Shown here: positions 52,501-61,108 of the stretch, in pieces | Position numbering within the stretch: position 1 is the first letter of the stretch | Layout: every line of letters starts with the position of its first letter | Source: Hyphomicrobiales bacterium | GTDB taxonomy: Bacteria; Pseudomonadota; Alphaproteobacteria; Rhizobiales; Beijerinckiaceae | Assembly (NCBI GenBank): GCA_019247605.1 | Contig: JAFBAS010000091.1 | Location: 1 to 61,108, forward strand | DNA: 61,108 nucleotides | Reading direction: 5' to 3' | Program-made: the position numbers and the translations under genes | Notes under the pieces: generated by a model | Database searches by the model: none | What the model saw: the letters and a program-made list of their open reading frames with translations, nothing else | Told to the model about the DNA's origin: nothing

Positions 52501-53487
52501 TCAGGACTCGTAGTGCATGCCACGCTCGAGCGTTTTCAACGAAGCGACCGAGAGCGAGAGCAGGGCCGCGACGGAGATCACGGTCGCGGCGGCCGCCCGT
52601 CCGCTGTCGCCTTGCTGGTGCGCGGCCTGAAAGATGTAGTTCAAGAGGATATTGGTCGAATCCGATGGTCCCCCACCGGTGAGCACGATGACGTGATCGA
52701 TCTGCGTGACGACATTGATCATCGCGATCACCAGGATGAAGGCAAGCGTCGGCTTCAAAAGCGGCAAGGTGATGCGCAAGAAGCGCGTGAAGGCGCCCGC
52801 CCCATCGAGCTTGGCGGCTTCGTGAAGCTCAGGCGCAATTCCTTGCAGGCCGGCGAGCACGAAGAGCATGTAGTAGCCGGCGTTCTTCCAGATGCTGAGC
52901 CCGATGATGGCGTAGAGCGCGGTGTCGGGATTGCCCAGCCAATTCGTTCCGCTGATGCCGAGCTTCGCGAGATGGTAATCGAGGAGGCCGACGCCCGGCA
53001 TGAGCACGAAAGCGAAGAGCGTCGCGACCGCGACGAGCGGCAGCACGACCGGAAAGACGATCACCGTGCGCAAAAAGGCATTGAGCCGCGTCGCGTCCTG
53101 CAAAGCGACGGCGATGAGCACCGCAAGCGCGATTGAGGGCGCAACGGTGCCAAGCCCATAAACGAGATTGTTCGACAAGGCCTTCCAGAACGACGCGTCG
53201 GCGAAGAGTCGTTGAAAATTGCCGAAACCATATCCGCTGAACTTGCCGCCAAATCCTTCGAGGCTCACCGCCTGCATCAAGGCCTCGAGAATCGGCACAT
53301 AGGTGAACAGGAACAGGAGGAAGAGCGAGGGCGCCAGGAGCCAGAAGGCGGCGTGCGCCGAGACAAAGCCTCTCGTGCGGCGCGCCTCGATGAGCCGCTC
53401 CGGCCGCGGCCCCACGATTGCCGCGTCCGCGAGCGCCTGTGCCATCGGAGCCGAAATTCCCTTCGTTTTGCGACGCGGCGATGACAC
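52501..53487 (-). CDS. Carbohydrate ABC transporter permease (UgpA/MalF type)
   Basis: About 328 aa. A cytoplasmic N-terminal ~45 residues precede six helices (first AAFWLLAPSLFLLFLFTYVP). The EAA loop is HEAAKLDGAGAFTRFLRITL near 240, followed by PLLKPTL. Near the end is VLTGGGPSDSTNILLNYIFQ, a standard MalF-like segment. It heads the leftward operon and is separated from the next permease by 2 bp. No MalK/UgpC-type ATPase gene is visible here or upstream to 53675, so the complex needs one from elsewhere in the genome. Confidence 0.9.
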   Translation of the reverse strand: MSSPRRKTKGISAPMAQALADAAIVGPRPERLIEARRTRGFVSAHAAFWLLAPSLFLLFLFTYVPILEALMQAVSLEGFGGKFSGYGFGNFQRLFADASFWKALSNNLVYGLGTVAPSIALAVLIAVALQDATRLNAFLRTVIVFPVVLPLVAVATLFAFVLMPGVGLLDYHLAKLGISGTNWLGNPDTALYAIIGLSIWKNAGYYMLFVLAGLQGIAPELHEAAKLDGAGAFTRFLRITLPLLKPTLAFILVIAMINVVTQIDHVIVLTGGGPSDSTNILLNYIFQAAHQQGDSGRAAAATVISVAALLSLSVASLKTLERGMHYES

Positions 53488-53674
53488 TTTCGATTTCCGT
53501 GATCCTGCCGAGCCTGAGGCAGTGGCCGAGGCGGGTTTGGCGCAAGATGCACCGAAACCGAAGCTATAGCTCCTCGCGCGGCGCAGTGTCAGCGCGTCCG
53601 GGCGAGCGGCGTTTCGAAAACCTTTACGCCGCCTGTTTACGAACAGAGCGCACCAGTTTCCCGGCTTTTCTCAA

Positions 53675-54529
53675 ATGGTCGCCAACCCTTCTTCCTCGAC
53701 GAGCGCGCGTTTTCGGGAAGCACGAAACCGCAAAGCGCGAGAGCGCCTCGAAAGAGCGCTCCCCGCGATCTTTCCCGCCATCGTGCTGCGCCATGCCTTG
53801 GGACGACCTTTCGTGCCGCCGCTGCCGAGACTTGCGGTGGACGGCTATTGGCGCGCTCATCCGCTGCGTGCCGAACGGCTGGCGCGTGCGCTCGCGGCGC
53901 GAAGCGGCGCGCCGCCGGGCTGGCGCTGGACGATCGCCGATGGCTCGGGCGAAGCCGCAGCGACCGGACTTCCGTTGAGCTTCCGGACGCCGCCTGCGCC
54001 TTACCGCGAAAAGGCATTCGCGCTGGGCAAGGGCCATTGCTGCGTTTGCGGGCAGGAGGTCTATCGCTTCGGCTGGCATCGGGATCTCTGGGGCACGGGG
54101 CCAAACCGAAACGCCGAATGGCACGCGGCCTGCGTGACCGCTTGGCGGCTGTGGAATGCGCCGGGTGACGAGGTGGCTCTTCTCAAGCGCCGCCAGAAGC
54201 ACCGCTGCGTCAGCGCCGGCAAGCGGCTTTTGCGAAACGCCGAGGTCGACCACAAGCTGCCGCTCTTCAAGCTATGGCGCGAGCATCGCGACGTGGAGTG
54301 GCCGCGGCTTCTCGGCTTTTGGGGTCTGCCCAATCTGCAGGTGATAAACCGGAACGTGCATGCGCAGAAATGCGCGCAGGAAGCCAGATCCCGCCGCGTC
54401 CAGGAACGCAACCCCCGGGTGGCTGTGCCTCTTCTACCGACCGTTCGCGACCTCCTCGAAGCCCTCGAGGCGGCGTCCGCCGGTTGGGGCGCGCAGCACC
54501 TGGGTAAGAATGGGGCATCTCCGCAATAA
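53675..54529 (+). CDS. HNH-endonuclease-like protein with Cys-rich centre
   Basis: About 284 aa with no membrane segment. A basic N-terminal ~35 residues is followed by a Cys/His centre near 119-155 (GHCCVCGQEVYRFGWHRD, then WHAACVTAWRLW with His150 and Cys153). An HNH-type nuclease core follows: AEVDHKLPLF with Asp192 and His193, Asn220 in GLPNLQVINR, and VHAQKCAQEA with His229 and Lys232. This arrangement suggests a zinc-supported betabetaalpha-metal nuclease. No phage or restriction gene is adjacent; a conserved chromosomal gene of unknown target is more likely. Convergent with the regulator downstream. Confidence 0.72.
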   Translation: MVANPSSSTSARFREARNRKARERLERALPAIFPAIVLRHALGRPFVPPLPRLAVDGYWRAHPLRAERLARALAARSGAPPGWRWTIADGSGEAAATGLPLSFRTPPAPYREKAFALGKGHCCVCGQEVYRFGWHRDLWGTGPNRNAEWHAACVTAWRLWNAPGDEVALLKRRQKHRCVSAGKRLLRNAEVDHKLPLFKLWREHRDVEWPRLLGFWGLPNLQVINRNVHAQKCAQEARSRRVQERNPRVAVPLLPTVRDLLEALEAASAGWGAQHLGKNGASPQ

Positions 54530-54572
54530 GAAGCGGCCGAAACCGGCTTTCTTCACCCGGGCAAGGCGACCC

Positions 54573-56321
54573 TCAGCCGCCTTGAGGCAGGCCCAGACGG
54601 CGCAAAAGCTCCTGAAATCTCGGATCATAGCGCAGGGGATCGAAAGCCGGACGCGCCAGGATCGCGGGATGGAAGCGCGACTGGAGGGCCTTCTCCAGCC
54701 AGACCATCGCCTCCTTGTGGTCCCCAAGGCCCACATAGGCGAGCGCGATATTCGAATGGGAAGGCGAGTGCTGGCTTTGCCTGGCCACCAGCTCCTTGAC
54801 GATATGCCGTGCCTCCTGCTCGCGTCCGGATTGAGCGAGCGCATGGGCGAGATTCGAGGCGAACACCGGTCGGTCAGTGGCCAGCGCGATTGCCGTCCGA
54901 AACTCGGCGATCGCCTGATCGTGCGATTTCATTTGTGCGAGAGCTTGGCCGAGCTGGTAATGCCCAAGCGAAAAATTCGGGTCCATCTCCAGGATTTTCC
55001 GGCTTTGCTCGATGGAGTCTTCGTGCAGATGAGCAATGCAAAGCGCGTCCGCCAGATCGGCCCCGATGATGAGCGAGAGAGGGTCGAGGCTCGAGGCCTT
55101 GCGCAAGGCGTCGATCGCCTCATGGTTGCGGCCGGTTGCGATCAAATGCCAGGCGTACCATTGGTGCGCGGTCGCGTAGCTCGGGTTCAGCGCAATCGCC
55201 CGTTTGTATTCGGCCTCGGCGGCGCTCCAATCCCAAAAGTAGAGGTCGAGGGCGAAGGCGAGCGACGCATGAGCCTCCCCGAGGCTGCCGTCGAGCGCCA
55301 GCGCTCGGTCCGCCGCGGCTTTGGCTTTCGGGAGAGCATCCTTGGGAGCCAGCATTCCGTGCTGCCAATCGCCGGAAAGCGCGTAGGAATCGGCAAGGCC
55401 GGCATATGCCTGCGCGTAGGTCGGGTCTGCCTCGATCGCCTCGTTGAAACATGCGATCGCCTTGCGCAGGCCATCCTCGGTCCGCTTGTTCCAAAAATAC
55501 CGGCCGCGAAGATAGGCCTCATAGGCGGTAGGCTCGATCGCCTTTCCGCTCTCGAGGTGCGCCTGCTCGCGCCGGCTCAAGGTGGCGCGCACCTGCTCGG
55601 CGATGTGGCGCGCGACCCTGTGCTGCAAGTTGATCGTGTCGCGAAAATCCTCCTCGTAGCTTTTGGTCCAGATGCGCTTGTCGGCCGGTGCCTCGATCAA
55701 ATGCGCCGCGATGCGAATGCGTGTGCCCGAGCGCATCACGGTGCCTTCGACCACGGCCTCGACGGCAAGCTCGCGCGCAATCTCCGGCAACGGCTTGCGA
55801 ACGAGCTTGTAGCTCATCACCGACGTTCTCGAGATCACCCGCAACGCACTGATCTGTCCGAGGCTCATGATGAGCTCGTCGGTCATACCGTCGGCGAAGT
55901 AGTCCTGGGCGCTGTCACCTGACAAATCCTCGAGCGGCAGCACCGCGATCGAGCGAATCGCGGCCGCAGGCTTCGCGCTTGCCATGTCGAGCGCCGTCAC
56001 CTCGGCGAGAAAACGATAGCCGCGCCGGGCGACCGTCTCCACAAAACGAGGATGTGTGGCCGAATCGCCGAGCACGTCTCGGATCTTGTTGATCGCCTTG
56101 TTGATGCCGTGGTCGAAATCGATAACCGTATGCGTCCAGACCCGATCACGCAGTTCCTCGCGGCTCACGACCTCACCTGGCCGCTCGAGAAGCATCGCAA
56201 GCACCTTGAGCGGTTGCTCTTGCAGATTCTGGCGAACTCCACGCTTCATCAATGCGCCGGTCCGAAGATCGACCTCGAAAGCTCCAAATCGATATGATCG
56301 CAGGCGCGTGTCTACTTGCAT
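54573..56321 (-). CDS. Winged-helix regulator with TolB-like and TPR domains
   Basis: About 582 aa from ATG 56321. Residues 8-105 form an OmpR/ToxR-type winged helix (SYRFGAFEVDLRTGALMKRG, REELRDRVWTHTVIDFDHGI, VETVARRGYRF). A TolB-like/adenylate-cyclase-associated domain (about 122-250) follows with SIAVLPLEDLSGDSAQDYFA and ADGMTDELIMSLGQI, then TPR-like repeats from about 290 to 560 (for example AYAGLADSYALSGDW and ASLAFALDLYFWDWSAAEAE). No membrane helix is evident between DNA-binding and TPR parts, unlike CadC. The frame runs back to 56393, but ATG 56321 aligns with the neighbour copy at 56658 (both MQ-V-T--RSYRF). The ligand or target is unknown. Confidence 0.85.
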   Translation of the reverse strand: MQVDTRLRSYRFGAFEVDLRTGALMKRGVRQNLQEQPLKVLAMLLERPGEVVSREELRDRVWTHTVIDFDHGINKAINKIRDVLGDSATHPRFVETVARRGYRFLAEVTALDMASAKPAAAIRSIAVLPLEDLSGDSAQDYFADGMTDELIMSLGQISALRVISRTSVMSYKLVRKPLPEIARELAVEAVVEGTVMRSGTRIRIAAHLIEAPADKRIWTKSYEEDFRDTINLQHRVARHIAEQVRATLSRREQAHLESGKAIEPTAYEAYLRGRYFWNKRTEDGLRKAIACFNEAIEADPTYAQAYAGLADSYALSGDWQHGMLAPKDALPKAKAAADRALALDGSLGEAHASLAFALDLYFWDWSAAEAEYKRAIALNPSYATAHQWYAWHLIATGRNHEAIDALRKASSLDPLSLIIGADLADALCIAHLHEDSIEQSRKILEMDPNFSLGHYQLGQALAQMKSHDQAIAEFRTAIALATDRPVFASNLAHALAQSGREQEARHIVKELVARQSQHSPSHSNIALAYVGLGDHKEAMVWLEKALQSRFHPAILARPAFDPLRYDPRFQELLRRLGLPQGG

Positions 56322-56658
56322 CAGCAAACCCGAACCGGGCCAGCCCCCATCATTGCGGTCATGCTCGGCTTCGACGGCAAGCGAAGGCGACACAAGAGAT
56401 TCTGAAAGGCGCGCTCAGGGCGCAACGGATCGAAGGCACTATGCCGTGGTCGAAATCAACAAGCGTGTGCGTCCAGATACGGTCGCGTAGCTCTTCCCTC
56501 GTCACCAGTTCGCCCGCCCTTTCGAGAAGCATGGCGAGCACGGCGAAGGGTTGCTCTTGCAAACTTTGTCGACGTCCATCCTTGGTCAACTGGCCGGTCC
56601 GAAGATCGACCTCGAAGTTGTCAAATCGGTATGACCGCGGCGCTGTGACTGCTTGCAT
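56321..56658 (-). pseudogene. Internally deleted copy of the winged-helix/TPR regulator
   Basis: ATG 56658 opens MQAVTAPRSYRFDNFEVDLR, closely matching the adjacent regulator through LVDFDHGI. Directly after that, in the next frame, comes AFDPLRPERAFQNLLCRLRL, matching the regulator's last residues (AFDPLRYDPRFQELLRRLGL). So about 450 codons between the winged helix and the C-terminus are gone, with the junction near 56437-56441. In the original frame the product ends at 56359 after unrelated residues; the shifted frame ends with TGA at 56321-56323, overlapping the neighbour's ATG as TGATG. The remaining winged helix lacks its final strand and recognition region, so DNA binding is unlikely. 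Confidence 0.8.
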
Positions 56659-56867
56659 TGCGAAAACGAAATCGTTCACCACGAACTACCATCGCGTTAC
56701 GGGGACCGCAAATGCCCAGAGGATGTTTTTAACAAAGTATTTGAGAAAATTACATTTCCACGGGTATTTTTATTCCATGAGGAAAGGAGCCTCTATCCAT
56801 TGAAGCGTTCCGCAACATCGCCGATACCCTGCGCGTCACTTTGGGGGATGGCAGGGGATGCCCGGCA

Positions 56868-57509
56868 ATGACGGCGATGACATTCGATTTTGGAGATCGG
56901 TCGGCAGCCTCCGGGAACGGGTCACGCCAGACGCCGCCCACCGCTGAGCCGCGACCCGTCCGCGCCTCCCCGATAAGCGCCGCCGAACGCAAGAAGCTCT
57001 TCGCCAATGTGGTGCTGCCACACCTCGACGACGCTTATGTGCTTGCGCGCTGGCTCACGAAGAACGGCACGGACGCCGAGGACATCGTGCAAGAGGCAAG
57101 CCTTCGGGCGTTTCGGGCGATCGACCAGTTCGCCTATGGCGATGCACGCATCTGGCTCCTCACCATCGTGCGTCACACCGCCTATCGCTGGCTACGAAAG
57201 AACCGCCCATCGGCTCTCGTGCTCGGCGAGGACCTCGAAAGCCTCGAACAAAAACACGCCCTTCCTTTCGAGCCCAACAGGGTCGAGACGCCGGAGGCGG
57301 CGCTCATTGCCAAGACCGAAAACGAGCGCCTCAAGAGCATGGTCGAAGGCCTTCCGGAATCGATCCGCCAAGTGCTGGTGCTGCGCGATCTTCAGGGCCA
57401 CAGCTACCGCGAGATCGCCGAAATTTGCGCCGTCCCGATCGGCACGGTGATGTCGCGCCTCGCGCGAGCTCGCCAGCGCCTTTGCGATGAGGCCGCCGCC
57501 GCGGCGTGA
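56868..57509 (+). CDS. ECF-type sigma-70 factor
   Basis: About 213 aa extracytoplasmic-function sigma factor. Region 2 has LDDAYVLARWLTKNGTDAED and IVQEASLRAFRAIDQF; region 4 has LPESIRQVLVLRDLQGHSYR and EIAEICAVPIGTVMSRLARA, a clear helix-turn-helix. The ~35-residue N-terminal extension is low complexity. ATG 56868 is used; a TTG at 56841 is in frame. It is transcribed divergently from the regulator and its remnant. No anti-sigma gene follows: the next gene, 48 bp downstream, is an ABC-F protein. Regulation therefore cannot be read from the neighbourhood. Confidence 0.87.
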   Translation: MTAMTFDFGDRSAASGNGSRQTPPTAEPRPVRASPISAAERKKLFANVVLPHLDDAYVLARWLTKNGTDAEDIVQEASLRAFRAIDQFAYGDARIWLLTIVRHTAYRWLRKNRPSALVLGEDLESLEQKHALPFEPNRVETPEAALIAKTENERLKSMVEGLPESIRQVLVLRDLQGHSYREIAEICAVPIGTVMSRLARARQRLCDEAAAAA

Positions 57510-57556
57510 TCCTTCGGCTGGCGTTGCGCGCCGCTCGCTTGTAAGAGGCGCGGCGC

Positions 57557-59377
57557 ATGGCCGCCGCTCCCCTTCTCCAGCTCAGCGACATCGCGCTTGC
57601 CTTTGGCGGCGCCCCATTGCTCGGCAATGTCGACCTTACGGTTTCGCAAGGCGATCGCCTTTGCGTCGTCGGCCGCAACGGCTCGGGCAAGTCGACGCTT
57701 CTCAAGATCGCGGCGGGCCTTGTCGAGCCTGACCGGGGCCAACGCTTCCTTCAGCCTGGCACGACCTTGCGCTATTTGCCGCAAGAGCCGGATTTCTCAG
57801 GTGCTCGGACGACGCGCGCCTATGTCGAGGAGGGTCTCGGCCCGGCCGATGATCGCTTCGCGGCAAGCCGCCTTCTCGAGGCGCTCGGGCTCACGGGTGA
57901 GGAGAACCCGGCGGAACTTTCCGGCGGTGAAGCTCGGCGCGCCGCGCTCGCGCGCGTGCTTGCGCCCTCCCCCGACATACTCCTTCTCGATGAGCCCACG
58001 AACCATCTCGACCTCGCCACGATCGAGTGGCTCGAAGAGGAGCTCAAGGGAAAGCGGACAACGCTTGTGCTCATCAGCCACGATCGTCGCTTTCTCACCA
58101 ATCTGTCTCGGGCAACGCTTTGGCTCGATCGCGGCAAGGCGCGGCGGACCGATCGGGGCTTTGCGAGCTTCGAGGCCTGGCGCGACGAGGTCTTGGCCGA
58201 AGAAGAGCGTGAAGCCCACAAGCTCGATCGCAAGCTCGCGGCCGAGGCGGACTGGCTGCGCTACGGTGTCACGGCGCGCCGCAAACGCAATTTGCGACGT
58301 CTCGGCGCGCTTTTGCAGCTTCGGCAGGCACGCCGTGAGCACAGAGCGCCGGCCGGCGCGGTCGCGATGACGCTCGCCGAGGCGAGCCGCTCGGGCTCGC
58401 TCGTGATCGAGGCGAAGGGGCTCGGCAAGAGCTTTGGTGCAAGGCCGATCGTGAGCGATTTTTCGCTGCGTGTCGCGCGCGGCGACCGGATCGGCATCAT
58501 TGGGCCGAACGGCAGCGGCAAGACGACACTTCTGAACATGCTCACCGGAGCGCTCGCGCCCGACGAAGGTGCGGTGAAGCTAGCGGCCAATTTGGAAATC
58601 GCAAGGCTCGATCAGCTCCGCGCCGAACTCGACCCCGATACGCGACTCGCGGATGCACTCACGGGCGGGGGCTCCGACATGATCAGCGTCGGAGGCGAAC
58701 CCCGTCACGTGATCGGCTATTTGCAGGATTTCCTGTTCACGCCCGAGCAGGCGCGCACGCCGCTCCGTGCGCTCTCGGGTGGGGAGCGCGGCCGGCTCAT
58801 GCTGGCGCGCGCCTTCGCCAAACCCTCCAACCTCCTCGTTCTCGACGAACCGACGAACGACCTCGACCTCGAGACGCTAGACGTCCTGCAGGACCGGCTC
58901 GGCGAGTATCAGGGGGTCGTTCTCCTCGTGAGCCATGACCGTGACTTCCTCGATCGGGTGGTCAATGCCGTGATCGCGCCAAACAGCGCTGGTCGCTGGC
59001 TCGAATATGCAGGCGGGTATACCGACATGCTGGCGCAACGGAGCGAAGGGTTCGCGCGGGCAGCTCCTTCGAGAAAACCTGGACGCGAGGCGCCCGACGC
59101 AGCTTTGCCGAAAACCTCCCCGGTAAGGCCCACGAAACGGAGATTGAGCTTCAACGAGAGCCATGCGCTGGCGACGCTGCCGGGAAGGATCGCGGCGCTC
59201 GAGCGTCGAATAGGCGAGCTGCGATCAAAGCTCGAGAATGGCGCGCTCTACTCGCAAGACCCGCGCACCTTCGAGCAGGCCGCCACAGCCTTGACCAAGG
59301 CGCAAGATGAGCTTTCCGAGGCGGAGACCCAATGGCTCGAGCTCGAGATTTTACGCGAGGAGATCGCCGGGTCCTGA
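57557..59377 (+). CDS. ABC-F family ATP-binding protein (Uup-like)
   Basis: About 606 aa with two ABC ATPase domains and no membrane segments. Domain 1: Walker A GRNGSGKST near 37, signature LSGGEARRAALARVL near 120, Walker B ILLLDEPTNHLD. Domain 2: Walker A GPNGSGKTT near 314, signature LSGGERGRLMLARAF near 408, LLVLDEPTNDLD. The linker (about 195-260) and a C-terminal coiled coil (about 530-605, KRRLSFNESHALATLPGRIA) match the Uup subgroup. ABC-F proteins act on ribosomes; Uup is linked to 50S assembly and DNA-structure binding. It follows the sigma factor by 48 bp. Confidence 0.88.
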   Translation: MAAAPLLQLSDIALAFGGAPLLGNVDLTVSQGDRLCVVGRNGSGKSTLLKIAAGLVEPDRGQRFLQPGTTLRYLPQEPDFSGARTTRAYVEEGLGPADDRFAASRLLEALGLTGEENPAELSGGEARRAALARVLAPSPDILLLDEPTNHLDLATIEWLEEELKGKRTTLVLISHDRRFLTNLSRATLWLDRGKARRTDRGFASFEAWRDEVLAEEEREAHKLDRKLAAEADWLRYGVTARRKRNLRRLGALLQLRQARREHRAPAGAVAMTLAEASRSGSLVIEAKGLGKSFGARPIVSDFSLRVARGDRIGIIGPNGSGKTTLLNMLTGALAPDEGAVKLAANLEIARLDQLRAELDPDTRLADALTGGGSDMISVGGEPRHVIGYLQDFLFTPEQARTPLRALSGGERGRLMLARAFAKPSNLLVLDEPTNDLDLETLDVLQDRLGEYQGVVLLVSHDRDFLDRVVNAVIAPNSAGRWLEYAGGYTDMLAQRSEGFARAAPSRKPGREAPDAALPKTSPVRPTKRRLSFNESHALATLPGRIAALERRIGELRSKLENGALYSQDPRTFEQAATALTKAQDELSEAETQWLELEILREEIAGS

Positions 59378-59580
59378 AGATGCGCAAAGGTTTGAGTTTC
59401 CCGCTCCCGATCCCGGAGAAACTCATTGCCAAAGAAAGATGTGTTGACGGGATTGAAGTACGCCTCGCCGTTTGGAACGCCTTTAATTGGGTCGAGCGAG
59501 CGCCACGCAGGTTGGCGGTTTCCTCAAGCGCGCGCGCAATTTGACCCCCGATTGGCGCGCATTGAGTGCGCCCAACCCCC

Positions 59581-59608
59581 TTGACACCCCAACACGCGGC
59601 TCTTAAAT
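59581..59608 (+). promoter_or_regulatory. Probable groESL promoter
   Basis: TTGACA at 59581-59586 is a perfect -35 box; TTAAAT at 59603-59608, 16 bp later, is a fair -10 (4 of 6). It lies just before the CIRCE element and ~110 bp upstream of groES. Housekeeping-type promoter under HrcA control. Confidence 0.6.
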
Positions 59609-59618
59609 CCACACGCAA

Positions 59619-59645
59619 TTAGCACTCGACCAGGTCGGCTGCTAA
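59619..59645. promoter_or_regulatory. CIRCE operator (HrcA binding site), imperfect right half
   Basis: TTAGCACTC at 59619-59627 matches the left half exactly. After a 9-nt spacer comes GGCTGCTAA at 59637-59645, which matches the right half GAGTGCTAA at 7 of 9 positions. It sits downstream of the promoter and upstream of groES, as in other alphaproteobacteria. HrcA should bind it and repress groESL at low stress. Confidence 0.85.
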
Positions 59646-59714
59646 CAGAAATGCTGGGTCATGGGACTGCCTTGGCCAGCTTGGGCGAACGCCATCGTAA
59701 ATGGAGGTAAATTC

Positions 59715-60029
59715 ATGAAATTTCGTCCGCTGCATGACCGCGTCGTCGTCCGTCGCCTCGAAGGCGAGGAAAAGACCAAGGGCGGAATCATTATTCCGGA
59801 TACCGCGAAGGAGAAGCCGCAAGAGGGCGAGATCATCGCCGTGGGCTCCGGCGCGCGCGACGAGAGCGGCAAACTTGTTCCGCTCGATGTGAAGGCCGGC
59901 GACCGCATTCTTTTCGGCAAGTGGTCCGGCACCGAAGTGAAGATCGATGGCGAGGATCTCCTCATCATGAAGGAGAGCGACATCATGGGCGTGCTCGAAG
60001 GCACTGCCGCCCGCAGGAAGGCCGCCTGA
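59715..60029 (+). CDS. groES: GroES co-chaperonin
   Basis: About 104 aa heptameric lid of the GroEL chaperonin. [20 protein letters not shown] is the usual start and [20 protein letters not shown] holds the mobile loop used to bind Gro[19 protein letters not shown] closes the protein. ATG 59715 follows a GGAGG site at about 59703; the frame runs back to 59661 without function. groEL starts 48 bp later on the same transcript. Confidence 0.97.
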   Translation: MKFRPLHDRVVVRRLEGEEKTKGGIIIPDTAKEKPQEGEIIAVGSGARDESGKLVPLDVKAGDRILFGKWSGTEVKIDGEDLLIMKESDIMGVLEGTAARRKAA

Positions 60030-60071
60030 GGCGACCCGGGTCCAAATCGCAAACAACCATTTGAGGAGTAG

Positions 60072-61108
<1,037 letters not shown>

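Noticed and set aside
54530-54572. Terminator between the convergent HNH-like gene and regulator
   Set aside because: A GGCCG-AAA-CCGGC-like stretch followed by TTTCTT is present, but the arms do not pair cleanly once aligned.
54360-55922. 520-codon open frame on the plus strand
   Set aside because: Antisense to the winged-helix/TPR regulator and overlapping the HNH-like gene end; no recognisable domain or good ribosome site.

Overview
The window reads as a GC-rich chromosomal segment of an alphaproteobacterium, most likely a hyphomicrobialean (rhizobial, Methylobacterium or Beijerinckiaceae type). The clues are a succinoglycan-type exo gene set, a rhizobial-style pair of Ku proteins around a LigD, a PEP-synthetase-regulator-like domain closest to the rhizobial form, and CIRCE-controlled groESL. 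The assignment comes from reading proteins, not from a search. I saw no transposase, CRISPR array, rRNA or tRNA gene.

Region 1 (1-33.4 kb) is a large extracellular/surface polysaccharide locus. It opens with two WbsX-like proteins flanking a Wzx-type flippase, plus methyltransferases, one of them broken by an amber codon (5918-6595). A leftward, mostly coupled operon follows (GT2, GtrA, methyltransferase, a GT-C-like membrane protein, a nucleotide-sugar epimerase/dehydratase). Next is a rightward coupled exoL-exoA-exoO-exoK-exoM run (11.6-16.9 kb) facing exoQ. After it come a second copy of the GT-C-like membrane protein, a GT8-like transferase, and a leftward operon of outer-membrane export lipoprotein, ExoP-type co-polymerase/BY-kinase, ExoU-like GT2, GT-B transferase and two methyltransferases. 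From 29.3 to 33.4 kb lie a hypothetical exported protein, a second Wzy-like polymerase, a PPP-family phosphatase and a membrane protein with a degenerate PpsR-like domain. Together these could assemble repeat units on lipid carriers (ExoA/L/M/O/U-like), flip them (Wzx), polymerise them (ExoQ, ExoP), export them (OPX) and trim the polymer (ExoK). The initiating ExoY-type transferase and pyruvyl/acyl transferases are not in the window.

Region 2 (33.5-37.8 kb) is a non-homologous end-joining island: ku-ligD rightward, a second ku convergent. Region 3 (38.2-50.3 kb) is envelope and transport: CPA1 antiporter, RND pump with its adaptor, two small cysteine-rich repeat proteins, a small secreted protein, a LysM protein, a di-haem cytochrome c and an MFS transporter, interspersed with two decayed genes (a Gfo/Idh/MocA oxidoreductase remnant and a frameshifted ASCH protein). 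Region 4 (50.3-61.1 kb) holds a carbohydrate ABC importer lacking an ATPase gene, an HNH-like protein, a winged-helix/TolB/TPR regulator beside an internally deleted copy of itself, an ECF sigma factor, an ABC-F protein, and groES with the start of groEL, cut by the window end.

The most unusual items are the PpsR-like/transmembrane fusion (32356-33420), the pair of GT-C-like membrane proteins (7663-9144, 18463-20046), the regulator copy reduced to its two ends (56321-56658), and four broken genes whose lesions can be read directly.
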